A DNA stretch of 64,000 nucleotides from Sarocladium kiliense (Eukaryota; Ascomycota; Sordariomycetes; Hypocreales; Sarocladiaceae). Under the pieces are notes generated by a model that saw nothing but the letters and a program-made list of their open reading frames with translations, did no database searches and was not told the origin of the DNA. The position numbers and the translations under genes are program-made. Of the stretch, positions 9,767 to 22,328 are shown piece after piece (the stretch's first letter is position 1; each line of letters opens with the position of its first letter). The stretch is taken from positions 1,550,001-1,614,000 of the forward strand of contig JAUZTG010000034.1 of NCBI GenBank assembly GCA_030734395.1. The letters run 5' to 3'.

Positions 9767-11530
9767 ATGTCCTCCTTCTTTACAGTCCCGTCGGCTCAGA
9801 AGAAGCGGAAACGCACGACGGCTTCAGAACAGCCAAAGAAGAGACTCGCCGCAGCCAAGACGAACGGTAAAAAGGCACCTAGCAAGCCTGCTCGCCCCGC
9901 CAAAGCATCAAGAACTACGGAAAAGGACGACGATGATGAGTCAATTTCAGGAAGCGACTCAGAAGATTATGATAGCCAGCCTGAGGTCGAAGACGAAGAC
10001 GAGATCCGAGACGAAGATGGCTCCGACGACGAAGCTGAGACGGCTGCAGAGAGGCGGTTGAGGTTAGCAGAGCGGTACCTCGAGAATGTCAAAGAGACAG
10101 TAGACGAGGTTGGTTTCGATGCGGCCGACATTGACCGCGACCTCATTGCCGAGAGGCTACAAGAAGATGTCGCGGAGACAAAGGGTCGTGTATATCGCCA
10201 ATTGGCACCTGAGCTTGGTCTCGACTCCGTTTCAAGAACACTCTTCCGCAGCAACACGAACACCGTCACATCCATTGCTGCCTGCGCACCTTACTTCTAC
10301 ACCACTACCAAAGACCGCTTTCTTCACAAGTGGCGGACACAAGATCTCCCACATCACCAATTTCCACAGACTACGAAGCGGAAACCAAAGAAGGCTCCCG
10401 CCCCACCGAGAAAACGACCGGATCTCGAGGCATGGATACAGGGCAACACAAAGAAGGCGGATGATCGCAACTACCAGCGACATGTTGGACAAATTCTCTG
10501 TGTGGCGGCTTCGCCTGACGGCAAGTTTGTCGTCACAGGCGGTGCCGACAAGAGACTCATCATATACGACGCTGAGACCCTGAAGCCACTCAAAGTTTTC
10601 ACACATCACCGTAACGCCGTCACAGGACTTGCGTTCCGCCGGGGGACTAATCAACTCTACTCATCTTCAAAAGATCGAACAGTCAAGGTCTGGAGCCTGG
10701 ACGAGCTGGCCTACGTGGAAACGCTTTTCGGCCACCAGGATGAAGTCGTCGACGTTGATGCGCTTGCTCAAGAGCGATGTGTCAGCGTCGGAGCCAGAGA
10801 TCGAACCGCAAGGTTATGGAAGGTCGCTGAAGAGACTCAACTTGTGTTCCGCGGTGGAGGCGCGAGCAAGAAGGTCCCTCCGGGCATCGATCCACGGACT
10901 GTACTAAGTGAGGGCAGCATGGATCGCATAGCAATGATCGATGACGATCTCTTCGTAACGGGAAGCGACAATGGTGCCATCGCGCTCTGGAGCGTGCAGA
11001 AGAAGAAGCCAGTCTACATCGAACCCCTGGCCCACGGCCTTGATCCTCCGTTGACGCCCGCCCAAGCATCAGCTGAGGAGGACCCAGGCCCGGAGGTCGT
11101 TCCAGCACCCACTCCTCGCTGGATCACTGCTCTTAAAACTATACCCTATTCCGATATTATCTTCAGCGGCAGCTGGGACGGTTACATCCGCGTCTGGAAG
11201 CTCAGTGAAGACAAGCGCAAAATCGAACCCCTCGGCGTCCTCAGCAGCGACAAGGGGCAAGCAGAATCATCATCAACAGTCGACATCACCTCATCAGCTT
11301 CTGTACAAGGCGTTATCAACGACATTGCTGTCTTCGAGAGAGGAGACAGGGGGAAGGACGGCATCTGTGTCGTTGCTGCAGTGAGCAGGGAACACCGCTT
11401 CGGCCGGTGGAAGCTTGGCAATAAAAATGCCGGGCGCAATGGTGGTGTGATCTTCGAGATCCCAAGAATAGGGCGGTCCACGCAGAATGGGACGCATGAG
11501 AGCGAGGGGGACGAGGACGAGGACGAATGA
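9767..11530 (+). CDS. RRP9: U3 snoRNP WD-repeat protein Rrp9
   Basis: A single exon encodes 587 residues. I chose ATG 9767 (ACCATGTCC) because the protein then starts MSSFFTVPSAQKKRKR, the typical fungal N-terminus; an in-frame ATG at 9677 would add 30 unconserved residues. A basic then highly acidic N-terminal region is followed by AERYLENVKETVDEVGFDAADIDR and YRQLA, characteristic of Rrp9/U3-55K. WD blades end in DKRLIIYD, DRTVKVWSL, DRTARLWKV, NGAIALWSV and DGYIRVWKL. Rrp9 binds the B/C motif of U3 snoRNA in the nucleolus and is needed for early 18S rRNA processing. The C-terminus is acidic (EDEDE). It fits the concentration of ribosome biogenesis genes (MAK16, ALB1) in the window. Confidence 0.95.
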   Translation: MSSFFTVPSAQKKRKRTTASEQPKKRLAAAKTNGKKAPSKPARPAKASRTTEKDDDDESISGSDSEDYDSQPEVEDEDEIRDEDGSDDEAETAAERRLRLAERYLENVKETVDEVGFDAADIDRDLIAERLQEDVAETKGRVYRQLAPELGLDSVSRTLFRSNTNTVTSIAACAPYFYTTTKDRFLHKWRTQDLPHHQFPQTTKRKPKKAPAPPRKRPDLEAWIQGNTKKADDRNYQRHVGQILCVAASPDGKFVVTGGADKRLIIYDAETLKPLKVFTHHRNAVTGLAFRRGTNQLYSSSKDRTVKVWSLDELAYVETLFGHQDEVVDVDALAQERCVSVGARDRTARLWKVAEETQLVFRGGGASKKVPPGIDPRTVLSEGSMDRIAMIDDDLFVTGSDNGAIALWSVQKKKPVYIEPLAHGLDPPLTPAQASAEEDPGPEVVPAPTPRWITALKTIPYSDIIFSGSWDGYIRVWKLSEDKRKIEPLGVLSSDKGQAESSSTVDITSSASVQGVINDIAVFERGDRGKDGICVVAAVSREHRFGRWKLGNKNAGRNGGVIFEIPRIGRSTQNGTHESEGDEDEDE

Positions 11531-11915
11531 TGTATAGATTCACATAGCATAATGCAGGAAGCATCTACCACAAAGGCGTTTATCACCATCACTCCTTTCT
11601 CTTGCTGAGTGACCTGCATGTCCATTGAAATATAATCAGGATCTCTTGCCGGTATCATTGTGGACTGGGGTATAGCAATATTTGAGTCCTCTCTAAGCAA
11701 TGACCAACATTGTAACGCCTTGCCCGCAGCCTCGCTACGCTCATGATGTAAGAAAACACAAATACAAAGCCAATGCAACTGCACTGTCCACAACACTTCC
11801 AAGACAGCAGCTACTGTCTTGAGAACCAACACCCAGCATTGTATCCGCTCCTGAATTGAGGTCTCAAAGTTGTGCGTCCCATTGCGCTCTTGATATGTAT
11901 CCGTGGGCTGGACGA
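11531..11915. other. Convergent intergenic region between RRP9 and Ulp2-like gene
   Basis: This 385-bp gap holds two 3' ends. A minus-strand open frame crossing it (11182-11832) is antisense to the RRP9 3' end and has no recognisable features. Confidence 0.4.
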
Positions 11916-14900
11916 CTAATCTGCCCGTCTCCGGTCAATGCCATCATACTTCGCACCACTCTCTGGTTGGCTGTTGTCATCATCTTGCACCTCGATGCTC
12001 TCCTTGGGCGTGGTTCGTGAATCTGCAATCTGTTCAACAAGCTTTCGTCGACGGAGCGGTGCAGCTGGAGACACGTCAGGGCCCTGCGATCTCTTTCTTT
12101 TCCGCTTCTTTGCTGACGGTGTTTCGACATTTTGCACCGTAGAGGAGGGGGAGGATGGCAACCCTTCGATCATAACAACCTCCTCTTTTCGGCTCGGAGA
12201 AAGTCGAATTTCAACTTCGCCCGACTGATCTAGTTTGTCAGGCTTTGCTTCCGACGCTTGAAAGCCAGTCTCTGTTGAGTCCCCCAGCGCTGGAGACGAG
12301 TTTGCGGTGTGGAAGCTATTGGAGGACGATGGTCCCTTAGACCCATCCCTCTCAGGTGAACGTCCCTGCGACACAGGTTCTGACACAGCTAGAAGCCCAT
12401 TTGCCCGTCTCGGAGATCCATAAGTCAATTCGACAGTGTTTCTTTGCGAATTTGAAGCCTTCGCGTCGGCTTGCCGAGGTGGCTGGCCGTTGACTCCTTT
12501 CAAAACTGAGGTTGTATCGCCTTCGACCGACTCTCTCAGCTCTGTTACAGCGTTCGCAGGTACGGCTGCTTCTTTGGCTTTGACTTTAGCCCGTCTCCGT
12601 GCCTGCTTTGCTGCCTTCTCCAATTCAGCCTCCTCCTGTTGACGCTTCTGAAGCACGAAAATGAGCTGCCTTATGCTCTTTCTCTTTTCGGGTGCATGGA
12701 CCTTCCAACCGGTGGGTTCCTTCAGCAGAATTCGTTGCAGAGACTCATCGGGACTCTGGAGGAACTGTTCGACATATGCCAGGACGTATATGCCACAGTC
12801 GCACCAGTTATCTTGTTGAGGAATCGACTTCGCAGTGAAGCCTGAGGGTAGGGTGATATCGTCCAACTTCTTTTTGTCCTTGGCTTCTGCAATGAGGTAC
12901 GTCTTCAGGGCACCACAGGTCTTTGGATGAGCCGAGCCGAGGGAGTCCAAAGTAACGATCCGGGGCCTATCCGGGTCCTGCTTGGATTTGATGGTCACCT
13001 GTTTTTCCATTGCCTCCTTTACACACCGATCCTGGTCTGTACGTCCAGAGAACCCTGGTGGATGTTGCTCAGGGAAGTTTGGCTCTGTGCTCTGCGCATT
13101 GGCATCAGCAAGACGTACTTCCGACAGCTGCTTTCCGATGACGGCAACCTTTGCAGGGGTCGGAGATGGCTCTTCCGCCTCCTTGTCAGAACCAGACACT
13201 TGTGGCAAGAGCTTGCCTGGCTTACACACAATGGCAAGGTACCAGTGGGCATTCTCGTTAACAGGCACGACAAGATAGTCGTATGAGAAGACATCGACCT
13301 TGGAAGTCCAGCTTTTTACACCATCGTAATCAATCCTCCCGTTGCTGTATCGGAGCTTTTCGAAGAAGAAGGTACTGAAAAAGTACACTCGCTTCAGCAT
13401 TGCTGGATTCTCAGCCTCAAGCGTGTGTTGGAGATATCGTATCCAGAAGTTGATCAGATTGTCATTCAGGAACTCCCCGTCATCGAGTCTGTAGATGTCG
13501 TCCTTATCAACCGTGGTCCGATTTTTCCCAGTCGGTGGATATATGAGAGACTGTTGAAATTCTTTGGCCCACTCGTGATTTTGGTCGGTCCAGCGTATTG
13601 GATCCTCATCGACAAGCACGGACGGTGCCGAGCGTCGAGATCGCCGCGGATGAAATCCCTGAAACTCGACAGAATGCGAATCGGATGCGCGCCTCGCAAG
13701 CCTTTGTGAGCTGTTGCTTCGCGCTTGACCAGTCTTTTCGTTACTCGCTTGCTCATCTTTGCGCCTGGAGCCACTATCAGAGGCGATCCTAGGTGAAGCT
13801 GATCTTCTGCCAGGAGACCCTTCTTTTGGTGAGCCAGAGAGCGACCGGCTGACTTCTGCATCCTTCCGACTATGATGTCGGTTGCTAGACTCTCTGATGC
13901 CGGTTCTGACGATGTTCTTCATGATCAAACTAAGCCACCTGTTAGAAACTGCACTCTGGCTCGAAGTCAATTGCACTTACGGAGGTTTCAATTCAGCCCT
14001 GCGAGGACTGAAGTTTCTATTTGAGACCAGGTTTACAACGTCAGCGCTCGAGTCGAATTGGAACACGACCGGTGAAGGGTGATTCGGGGTCATGGATTGT
14101 TTGACCTGAACATGGCAGCTGTCGGAGTACAGCAAACTCTGAATTGCCCGAAGATTGATGTCCATCCATGTCAGGTCCTCGATAATGTGGTCATTAGATC
14201 CGACCGCACGGAGCAACCAGGGCTTGTCAAAATCAGCTCGAAGGCGCACTGGTCCTCTCTGGTCTCCGTCTGCCAGATAGCAATTATTCCCTGCAGCTGC
14301 CTTCGTCACCTTGAGAACAGATGCGCCGGTACTTCCTGTTCTTCGAGTAGGTGAGGTGAAGTAAGAGGACGTGATGTCCGACCTTGAATGGCCATCTTCT
14401 TCATCGTCTTCTACATCTTCCAATCTCTTGGTCCGCGTGACCCGTGCCCTTTCTTGGGCAACCTGAAGCTCATCTGGCTCCTCGGGAGATGCGGCTTTCG
14501 TTCTTTTCGCCCGTTTTTCTGGTCTTCGAGATAGAAGTTGAGCAGGTCGCGGACGTTTCGCGGTGGTCAAGTCCGAAATGATGTTAGCAGGTGGCGGATC
14601 AGCCTCAGCCAGGTCGTCCACAGCAATCACATCCGGGCTAGCATTCCTTTTTTGCCGGTTGCTTTCCTTGGCTGGCTGAGAGAAAGCCCTGTCATCGTCT
14701 TCCACAGAGTGAATCGACGGGTCCCTTTCTCGCCTTGGTTGGCGATCGACTGATGCAAAATATGGCGGTCTAGTCGGCTTCACAGCGCGTTTTGAGTAAG
14801 TCTTCGTCGCTGCATTCCCGGGAGGGCGGCTGGACTTGATGACGGGTATTCTTGATCCATTATCGGGAACCCGATGCTTGATAGGCTGTGGATTGCTGTT

Positions 14901-15921
14901 GGGCGCTGCAAGTTCGACCACGATTGGCGATGAGTGCGAGGCTCTGGGTCCCTTCGAACGTGAGGCCGGTTGACTCGAGGATTGTGCTGAAGATCGAGCT
15001 GCTGGGCTGGACTGGCCAGACATGGTGTTCACTGGCCCGCCCGCAGAGGCATTCAGCGTCTTCTTTACTTGAGTTAGCAGGCAATGAGACATGATGCTAG
15101 AAGGACCTTGACTAACAAGACTTTTCATGACTTGTGGCGCCCTGTAATCATGACTCAGCCAATGTCCTTGACATTGTAGTAATAGAAGATGGAACTCAAA
15201 CATACCCATAGTCGGGGAAAGAGCTTATATTATCGGAGAAGTATCGAGAAAAGGCGCTGAACAGCATGAGCTGACGGTATGGTACGAAGTTCGGATTCTA
15301 TCAAACGCACTCCCACCTAGGCTTCGGCTTCTTCTGACCCTGTGACTGGGCAGACTGGGTCGTTTCGCGGTGGCCCTGAGGCTCGGTAGAAGGACGACCG
15401 TCTGGCTGCGTGGTCTGGGTGGTGCTTCTGGCACTGTCAAGGCGAGAAGTCAGCGTAGGAACGTACTTCTGGTGTTCAAGGGGACTCACGTTGGCGAAGG
15501 GAGTATGGTGGAGGCAGGTCGGCTTGCTGAGGCGGTTTGAGGAGGAGGCAAAGACTTCTTTTCCTGAGAAATGGTAAAGGTGAGGTCAACGGAGGGGCCC
15601 TTTCAGATTAAGGTCGTGTGCCAGCGCTGGCCCCTAGTGGGGGCTCCAGGCACTGACGGAGTGCTGGGGCGGTAACGACAGTGGTCTGTGCACGAATGAG
15701 GTCCGCTAAATCAATCCCACCAAGCCCTGGAGTCCGGGCTTCGGTGAGCTTGCGACACCGGCAGCTGGAGAACGTACTCAAATGGAGTCATCGGTTCAGT
15801 CATGACACAAGCGCAAAGCCCTTTGTCTATGACATTCGATGGGCTTCGTCCAATACTCCTTGACTAAGTGCGAAATAACTTACGGCTTCTTGCGCGGCCC
15901 TGGTCCGCGCCATTGCGACAT
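11916..15921 (-). CDS. ULP2: Ulp2/SENP6-type SUMO protease (5' exons uncertain)
   Basis: The well-supported exons on the minus strand are 15141-13981 and 13938-11916, joined by a 42-nt intron with a CTAACAG end. A preceding exon ending at 15206 encodes YRQLMLFSAFSRYFSDN and SFPDYG and joins in phase through a GTATGT intron. A likely first exon, 15921-15884, starts MSQWRGPGPRKKP before GTAAGT; the segments between (about 15564-15297) are phase-ambiguous. The peptidase C48 domain shows DDGEFLNDNLINFWIRYL, the catalytic His in NAHWYLAIV, Asp in VTLDSLGSAH, and Gln and Cys in PQQDNWCDCGIYVLAYVEQF. Long acidic/basic low-complexity tails flank it. Ulp2-class enzymes trim poly-SUMO chains in the nucleus. 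The domain is split by inserts after CKPGKLL, typical of Ulp2 rather than Ulp1. The product exceeds 1,090 residues. Confidence 0.88.
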
Positions 15922-16641
15922 GTTCTGTTGGTCACGCGTTCTCGGGGATCTCGTTGCCGCATCCACGAGCGGGACTCGCCTTGTCAGGTGCTATCGCATA
16001 CTAGCCAGTTGATTTTATGCAGGCTACAGACGCGCAACTATCAGGAGAGCTGAGAGAGCGATGGATTTTCTGTGATGTCGTGGCGCACGAGGCGGGTATC
16101 AGGTATCATGGGATGTGTTGTAGGTGAGATAGTTGCTGTTCAGTCGCGCTGACTCTGGAGTCGCTGCTGGTCTTCACATGTTTCCGTAACACCAACGAAC
16201 TGTAGGAGCACTACCACAAACAGCCTGCCCCATGGCTTCGCATAGTGAGCATACATCTTTGAAAGACGAAATGTCTCTACCTCCTATTCGAATAATTTAG
16301 GCAAACCTTTGACATTATGAACTGATAAGTAAACCATGGCAAAGAGCTGCTTCGCTGACTTGGTCACCAGCCACAGGTAGTGCCACCCCTTGTGGCGCAG
16401 GACCCTTCCTACCTTCCCGCAGTCTGCCTTTAGCTGATCGCATACGTGACGTCCCACGAGACGACCGTGTCCAGATTCCAGGCCACTATACCCTCGCTAC
16501 ACCTTTTGGCCAGGACAAAACACCACTCAACACCGTAGCATCAAAGACAGTACGAAACGTTCTACACGATTTCTATAAAGTACAGAAACCGCCTCGATAT
16601 CTTAGCGCTTCGCCGCCGCGGCGTGCGCCCCTACGAGCACC
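15922..16641. promoter_or_regulatory. Divergent promoter region of Ulp2-like gene and SPC3
   Basis: The 720-bp gap between divergent starts contains no recognisable gene or repeat. It should hold both promoters and possibly further 5' leader exons of the protease gene. Confidence 0.4.
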
Positions 16642-17409
16642 ATGCACAATACCCTCAATAGGATCCAGGGCGCCTTTGGCTTCTTCACCACCGTGGCCTT
16701 CGTCCTCGCCGCCTTCATTGCCGCAACAGATATCTACAGCCCTCGCACCCCCAGCGGAACTCTCAACCCCGAAAATGTTCAAGTGTATGTTGCCTAGTTC
16801 CTGCGCAACGCCTCGTCTCGCAGCTGACAAGCCTGCCAACAGAGTCAAAGGCCGTCCCCATTACTACAGCTCCAAGAAGGAAGAATACGCCATTATCAAG
16901 TTCTCCATGGACGCAGATCTCTCTTCCCTCTTTACATGGAACACGAAGCAGCTATTTGTCTATGTAACGGCTGAGTGGCCAGCCGCGAATGCGAACGAGA
17001 CGAACGAAGCCGTCATCTGGGACACCATCATCACCAACCCTAGTGCCGACCACCTGCAAAACATTGGTCCCGCAGCAATGAAGAAGCTCAAGAAGAGCGC
17101 GGCAGGGAAGAAGGTCGACCGTAGCAGGTACCATCACCCAGGAACACACTGTGCAAGAGCACAGAACTGACAATATGTTGTAGGGGCCTTCTCAAGCTCA
17201 AGAACCAAAAGCCGAAATACCAAATCACCCACCCCTCCGGAAAGATCGCTGAGGTTGAAAACGTCAAGCTCAGGCTGCATTACAATGTCCAGCCTTGGGT
17301 CGGCGCATTGACCTGGAACACCGAGAGCAACCACTTGGTCTGGGACGCCCTCAAAGGAGGTGTTAGCGCAGCATTCGACTTGCCCGCCATCAAGAAGAAG
17401 AAGACGTAA
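16642..17409 (+). CDS. SPC3: Signal peptidase complex subunit 3
   Basis: Three exons, 16642-16784, 16843-17127 and 17184-17409, encode 217 residues; introns are 58 and 56 nt. The protein has a short cytosolic N-terminus, one membrane helix (about residues 13-31, FFTTVAFVLAAFIAA), then a lumenal domain with YAIIKFSMDADLSSLFTWN, KQLFVYVTAEW and LHYNVQPWVGALTW. These are the Spc3/SPC22-23 signatures. Spc3 is an essential subunit of the ER signal peptidase that removes signal sequences from secretory proteins such as the subtilase at 41 kb. The start ATG (CACCATGCAC) gives the family N-terminus MHNTLNRIQGAFGFFTT. The second intron ends GTTGTAG, and exon phases sum exactly. Confidence 0.95.
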
Positions 17410-17649
17410 GAAAGGCTTCAGAGCAATCATATTACGTCAATAGAATCGGAGTAAACTTCCGCAATGTTAGACCATTCAAAGATCTTTTCGTACATAGACC
17501 AACCATGTCTACAACCAAGTCCCAGGCAAAAATATATCTAAACCACAGGGCGTGATTGACACCGAGGAGCAATACTCTCCCGGAGTAGCCTCCGGTTGTG
17601 AAGTATCCTACAGTGCCGATTCAAACGGAATCCAGAAACGCCTGTGCCA

Positions 17650-20600
17650 CTAGTTCCCGGTTGCTTGTGCACCCCCTCCGTTTCCCCCGTTCCCTCGAGG
17701 TGCGCCACGTCCCCTGCCACGCCCGCGTCCGCGACCTCTGCCACGAGGACCATCCAAGTTCGCAGGTGGTGGCACACTCGAGTATATGCCCTCCTGCGGG
17801 TCGCCTTGAGCTGTAGAGCCGTTGTTTCCCCCGCGACCGCGATGATGTCCGCCGCTGCCCCGTCCGTTCTGTTGGCCACCACCACGGCCTCGGCCGCCAT
17901 TGTTCGGTCCTGAAGGAGGAGTACCTCCTTGGCCTCCCCGGTAGACCAAAGTACTATGCACCAAGTTTGGGGCACCACCTCGCCCATTGTGAGGACCTCC
18001 GCGACCACGGCCCTGTGCGCCACTCAATGCACCGTTCCAACCTCCACGCAGAGGTGGGGGAGTTGGAGCATCTTTGTACTGCGTCACTCCCACTGAGCCA
18101 TACGCTCCGGTGGAAGCAAAGTTGGGAACCGCCCGTCTCTGTTGCGATTTGCTTGATGCTGAGATGACCTGCTTGTGGCTCGTGTTCAGCACCGATGATG
18201 AGGCCACAGTCTGACCGCGGAACATCGGCGCTCTGTCTCCTAGGGTAGTTCCGCTCATGAATGACGTGTCCCAGACAACATCGAGTAGCAAGGCTGTGGC
18301 GGTTCTGCTGATGCCGACAACCGTTCCACGCGTTGCAATGGGGACCTTTCCAGCAGCGGCAACGAATGTCACGCGGTCCCCAAGACTAAAGTTCTGGTTG
18401 CCCAGCACCAGCTCGGCGTCAGACGGCTTCAGCAAAGCAGAGCGAGGGACACCCTTCAATGTCTTGATCATGAAGTCTTGCGAGGCCTGGAACATCTGGT
18501 CACCAAGCTTGGCGAGAGCCATGACAACTTCAGAATCAAGTTGTTCAGCCTCAAGAGGGACCCGCTCGAACTTGTTCGTTTCTTGCTTCTTTAGCCAGGC
18601 TGATATGTCTTTGACCCTTTGCGACGCGGTCTCCTTGTCTTTCCAAAGGTCAGTGTCGTAAACATCACTCTTCTGAGGCTCCTTCTGGATGGCGATGAAG
18701 AAGTCGGGGAATGCGACCATGTAATCAGCGATCAGCTTGATGGCCAAGTTGCTGAATTCCCATCCTGTATGGGATTTTCGGGAATAGCCAAGCACTTTCA
18801 TCTTGCGGCCTTCGAACTTCAAGTTCAGGCCAAGGTTTAGCTTCAGCCCCGTTGAGCTGACAACTTGATATGATGATGTGATCTTGCTGAGAATGAGAGG
18901 ATGCAGTCCAAGTTGCTTAGCGACTGCGAAAGAGGGAGTGTAAGGATTTGTTCGCTCAGCGTTGTGGATAACCTGCTTCGCGAACTCTGGCTCCTTGGTC
19001 TTCAAGAGCGACACATGAATGTCGGCCTTACCCTTGCCGTGCCCTGTCACTTCCAGCGGTCGGCCAAATGCATAGTCGCCGAGGAAGAATGCACGAGTGC
19101 CTTGAGGAAACTCTTCTTCGATCGGCAAAGCCTCCTTCTCGATGAAACGCTCATCCTCGTTGAAGACTTCATCCACGATTGTTTGCGCAGCGTACGTGCT
19201 TCGGAGACTAGGGTTCTCGGCGTATTCTTTGATCAGGGCACCCTCCTCAGTTTTGATCAAACCACGAAGCATGTGAACAAATACAAGACACTCAACTTGG
19301 CCAGTCGTGATGCCAAGTCGCTTTGCGTGCCAGTTCTCAAGGAAAGCAGACTCCTTCGAAAAGTCGCCTGCCTCCCTATTGGAGTGGTCCTTGGTGATGA
19401 TGTCCTTGCCATTCTCAGCCAGTTCGTAGCTAAAGAGCTCATCCTGAACCTTCATGACCTTTGCCTCCTGCAGGAACGGGTATCCGACAAAGCAGCGTTC
19501 ACCAAGTTTTGCTTTCCAAGTGTCAGTCTTGGCTCGCGTTTCGGTGTCAGTTAGGGTGACCACAACACTAGGGTTGCGACTGTCGGCCTGGAAAACGTTG
19601 ATGCCGTAACCCTCAACCAACTGGGCAGTGTAGGGCAAGGTGTGGAGAGTCGGGAAACCAGCCAGGGCCTCGACGTTCAGAAGAGCTCCGTCCGTCAGAC
19701 CTGTCAAGAAGTCCAGGCCTTCCATGCTAGGGAGGTCATATATGTTCTCGATGCATCGGCAGTTCTGAACCTCGGGGAAGATTCCAGGGAGAGGCGACGG
19801 GTAGGTGAAGTTCACGTCAGCAGAGTACGTAAACTTGATCGGAACACCAAAGCCATTGCGAGCCTTCTCGTCGTCCGCAAGTAGCTCGTTCTTTGGTGCC
19901 ATCGCATCTAACAGTCGTTTTTCGTCAATGAATGGAATCTTGATGACTGCCTCCCAGTCCATTTTCTTCCCATTCATGTCCAACTCAAAGTCGCGAGGGT
20001 AGAAATCCACGATAGGCGAGTTGGGATTCGTCATCAGGTCGTGGTAAACTGTGGGAACGATCTTCTTGCTGCGGTCCGGCAGAACACCCATCAGTTGTTC
20101 GTAAGGACGGAAAGGCTGGCCTTTCTTGAAATTTAGATCTGCATTCAGGCCCTTTGCGACATCTGGCGGTGGTTAGTAGTGTCAACATGGCGGGTCAAAC
20201 TTCCAGCCTACCAGATATCAGAGGCGAATAATGGTAGCCGTAGAACCAGGGCCAGGACGCAATCCCCTGGTAATAGTAGTAAAGCACCCATTGCAGGCCC
20301 TGTACGTAGTTCTCCGCAAGGGCGGTCAGCTCCCCGTCGTACTTCTCTGGAGCCCATTCCGGAAACTTTTGCAGGTAGTACTTGGTTTTCCAGCCTTGAT
20401 ACTTGTCCTGGTATAGTTTCTTGTACTGGTCCTGAGCATCGGCAGCAGAAATATCGGCAACCATGGCGTTGTCGTATGTCTTTGTGACACGGTAAGCCGC
20501 CAGATTACCCTCCTCTTCCTCGTCGTCCTCATCGCCAGCGGGCTTTGGGGGGAATGCGAGAATCAAATGGCGACGACCCTCCTCATCCTCCTTTGTCGAC

Positions 20601-22072
20601 CAATCAAGATGCATCGAGTCAGCAAGATCTGCAACAAACTTGCGATCCTCGGCCTTCAGGTCTGTGCCGAGATCCAATGCCTGGTCTGAGCGCTTGGATA
20701 CGAAGGGACGAATCTTGTGTTTCCATAGGTCCCGCTGCGTTGAGGTAATCACGAGCTTGCCTGTCTTCGAAGTTTGCTTCTTTGTACCGTTCGTGTTTTC
20801 CATTTGCTTCTCCAACTGCTTGGCAGCATACCACTTCTCATCAGACACCTCACTCTCGAACTGCTCGAGTTCGTATTTGCCAATCTCTTCGAGAAGATAC
20901 TTCAGTCGCCCCATGTTGATCACACCATCTTCGTTGATGTAGCCATCACATTTCGGCAGGACCTTCTTGTAACTTTGAAACATATTCGCCAGTGCACCTT
21001 CGTTGATGTGCAGTCCAGGCAGGTTTGGCAGGAAATCGTTACCAACGAAGAAGGACATGAGAATGAAGTCGTCGATAATACGCTCCAGGTTGACTGGAAA
21101 GCTCATTCCGCTGTTCTTCAGGTCCTGGAACTCCATCTCCAGATATTCTCTCACAATACATAGATGTAAGAGGTAAAAGTTTTGGTGCTCCAGCTCCTTC
21201 GACTTTGTTTTGGAGGCGCGGCCGAAAGTGACCTCCTCTCGAAGCAGGCAGAAATGGGGGTCATGACTCAGGAGACCCAACATGATCAGGTCGGCGTCAA
21301 GACCATACAAACAGTGGCGGACATTGGGGTTATAGCCCGGTTGGGCTTTCGCGTTGCGGATGTATTCCATGATCTTGTGCTCGCCCTCACCGGGTACCTC
21401 GTGGCCGGACAAGATGACTTCACATCCTTGCCAGTCCGCGTCCTCAGTCACCTTCTTGTTGACGAAGTACCGCAGCTGTTGTGACAGCTTGGCCATGAAT
21501 TCCGTTCCTGAAACCAGTGAGCTTTCATGCGTGTTCAAGAGGTATAGTGGTGCTAACCTGGGGTGATGCAGTTGCTGTCGAAAGGCTCTTCCTTCGGCAT
21601 CTCGACTCCCTGAGCGATGGCCTTTTCACGGGCTGTCTCAGCCTCGAGAGCTGTTCGGAAACGTCGTGCACGCTGCTGGTTCATCTTCGCCCGAGGGGCC
21701 ACGCCATCGATGGCCATGAAGAAGAGTTGCTTCGGTTTGATCTTGCCGAAGAGATGCTCAATGTAGTTGAATATACGAATAAACATCTCTTCTTCACTCA
21801 AGCGAAACGACACATCTTCTCCTGCATCCTTGTGAGTACAATTGTGGATGATGCCATTCATGTCAAGCTGTATTCATTGTTAGTTCGTGGTTATCGGCGG
21901 GGACATCAGGTTCTCGAACGTAGAGGCAGTCGAACTCGGGAATTCGGTTCTCTGCTATCAGCTGAGAGATCGCGGGATAGCGCTCTGACAGCCATCGGAA
22001 GAACTTGGGGACACTATCGCAGTGTGTCAGTTATTGCAGGTCTGCGCTCTTGACATGGAAGACGTACCCCAT
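17650..22072 (-). CDS. XRN1: Cytoplasmic 5'-3' exoribonuclease Xrn1
   Basis: Five exons give 1,405 residues: 22072-22068, 22013-21920, 21867-21558, 21507-20212 and 20162-17650. The first coding exon is five bases (ATG GG). Introns are 49-54 nt; intron 2 has an unusual GTTCGA donor. The N-terminal nuclease domain reads MGVPKFFRWLSERYP, LYLDMNGIIHNCTH, FMAIDGVAPRAKMNQQRARR, ITPGTEFM and LYGLDADLIMLGLLSHDPHF, holding the acidic metal ligands. IHNCTH and the long C-terminus mark Xrn1 rather than nuclear Rat1. A second conserved block (FVGNDFLPNLPGLHINEGAL) follows, then the D1-D4 and SH3-like region (GDRVTFVAAAGKVPIATRG) and a Gly/Arg-rich RGRGRG tail. Xrn1 degrades decapped mRNA from the 5' end. 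Length matches filamentous-fungal orthologues. Confidence 0.96.
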
Positions 22073-22308
22073 GTTGGCTTAGATGCGGGCAATCCTGGCC
22101 CGTGAAGTAGTCTTTAGGTATATAGCGGCGTCAAAAGCAGCGATCGTGTTGCCGGTCCGAATGGAGGGGGTATCGTGCCAGGCCTTTCGTCGCAAATCTT
22201 GGAAGAATGACAGGGCAGGTCCAGCAGCCTCAATACAGTTCAAACCCTCCAGAACACCGGTCAGACGAAGAAGCCGAAGAACTCCAGGCAGTCGGCACAG
22301 GCTTAGAA

Positions 22309-22328
22309 AGAGAGAGAGAGAGAGAGAG
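22309..22328. repeat. (AG)10 microsatellite
   Basis: Ten uninterrupted AG dinucleotides lie about 240 bp upstream of the XRN1 start. On the XRN1 sense strand this is a CT tract, which could sit in its promoter or leader. Confidence 0.9.

Noticed and set aside
18901..19554. 217-codon plus-strand open frame
   Set aside because: Antisense to XRN1 exon 5 with no independent motif.
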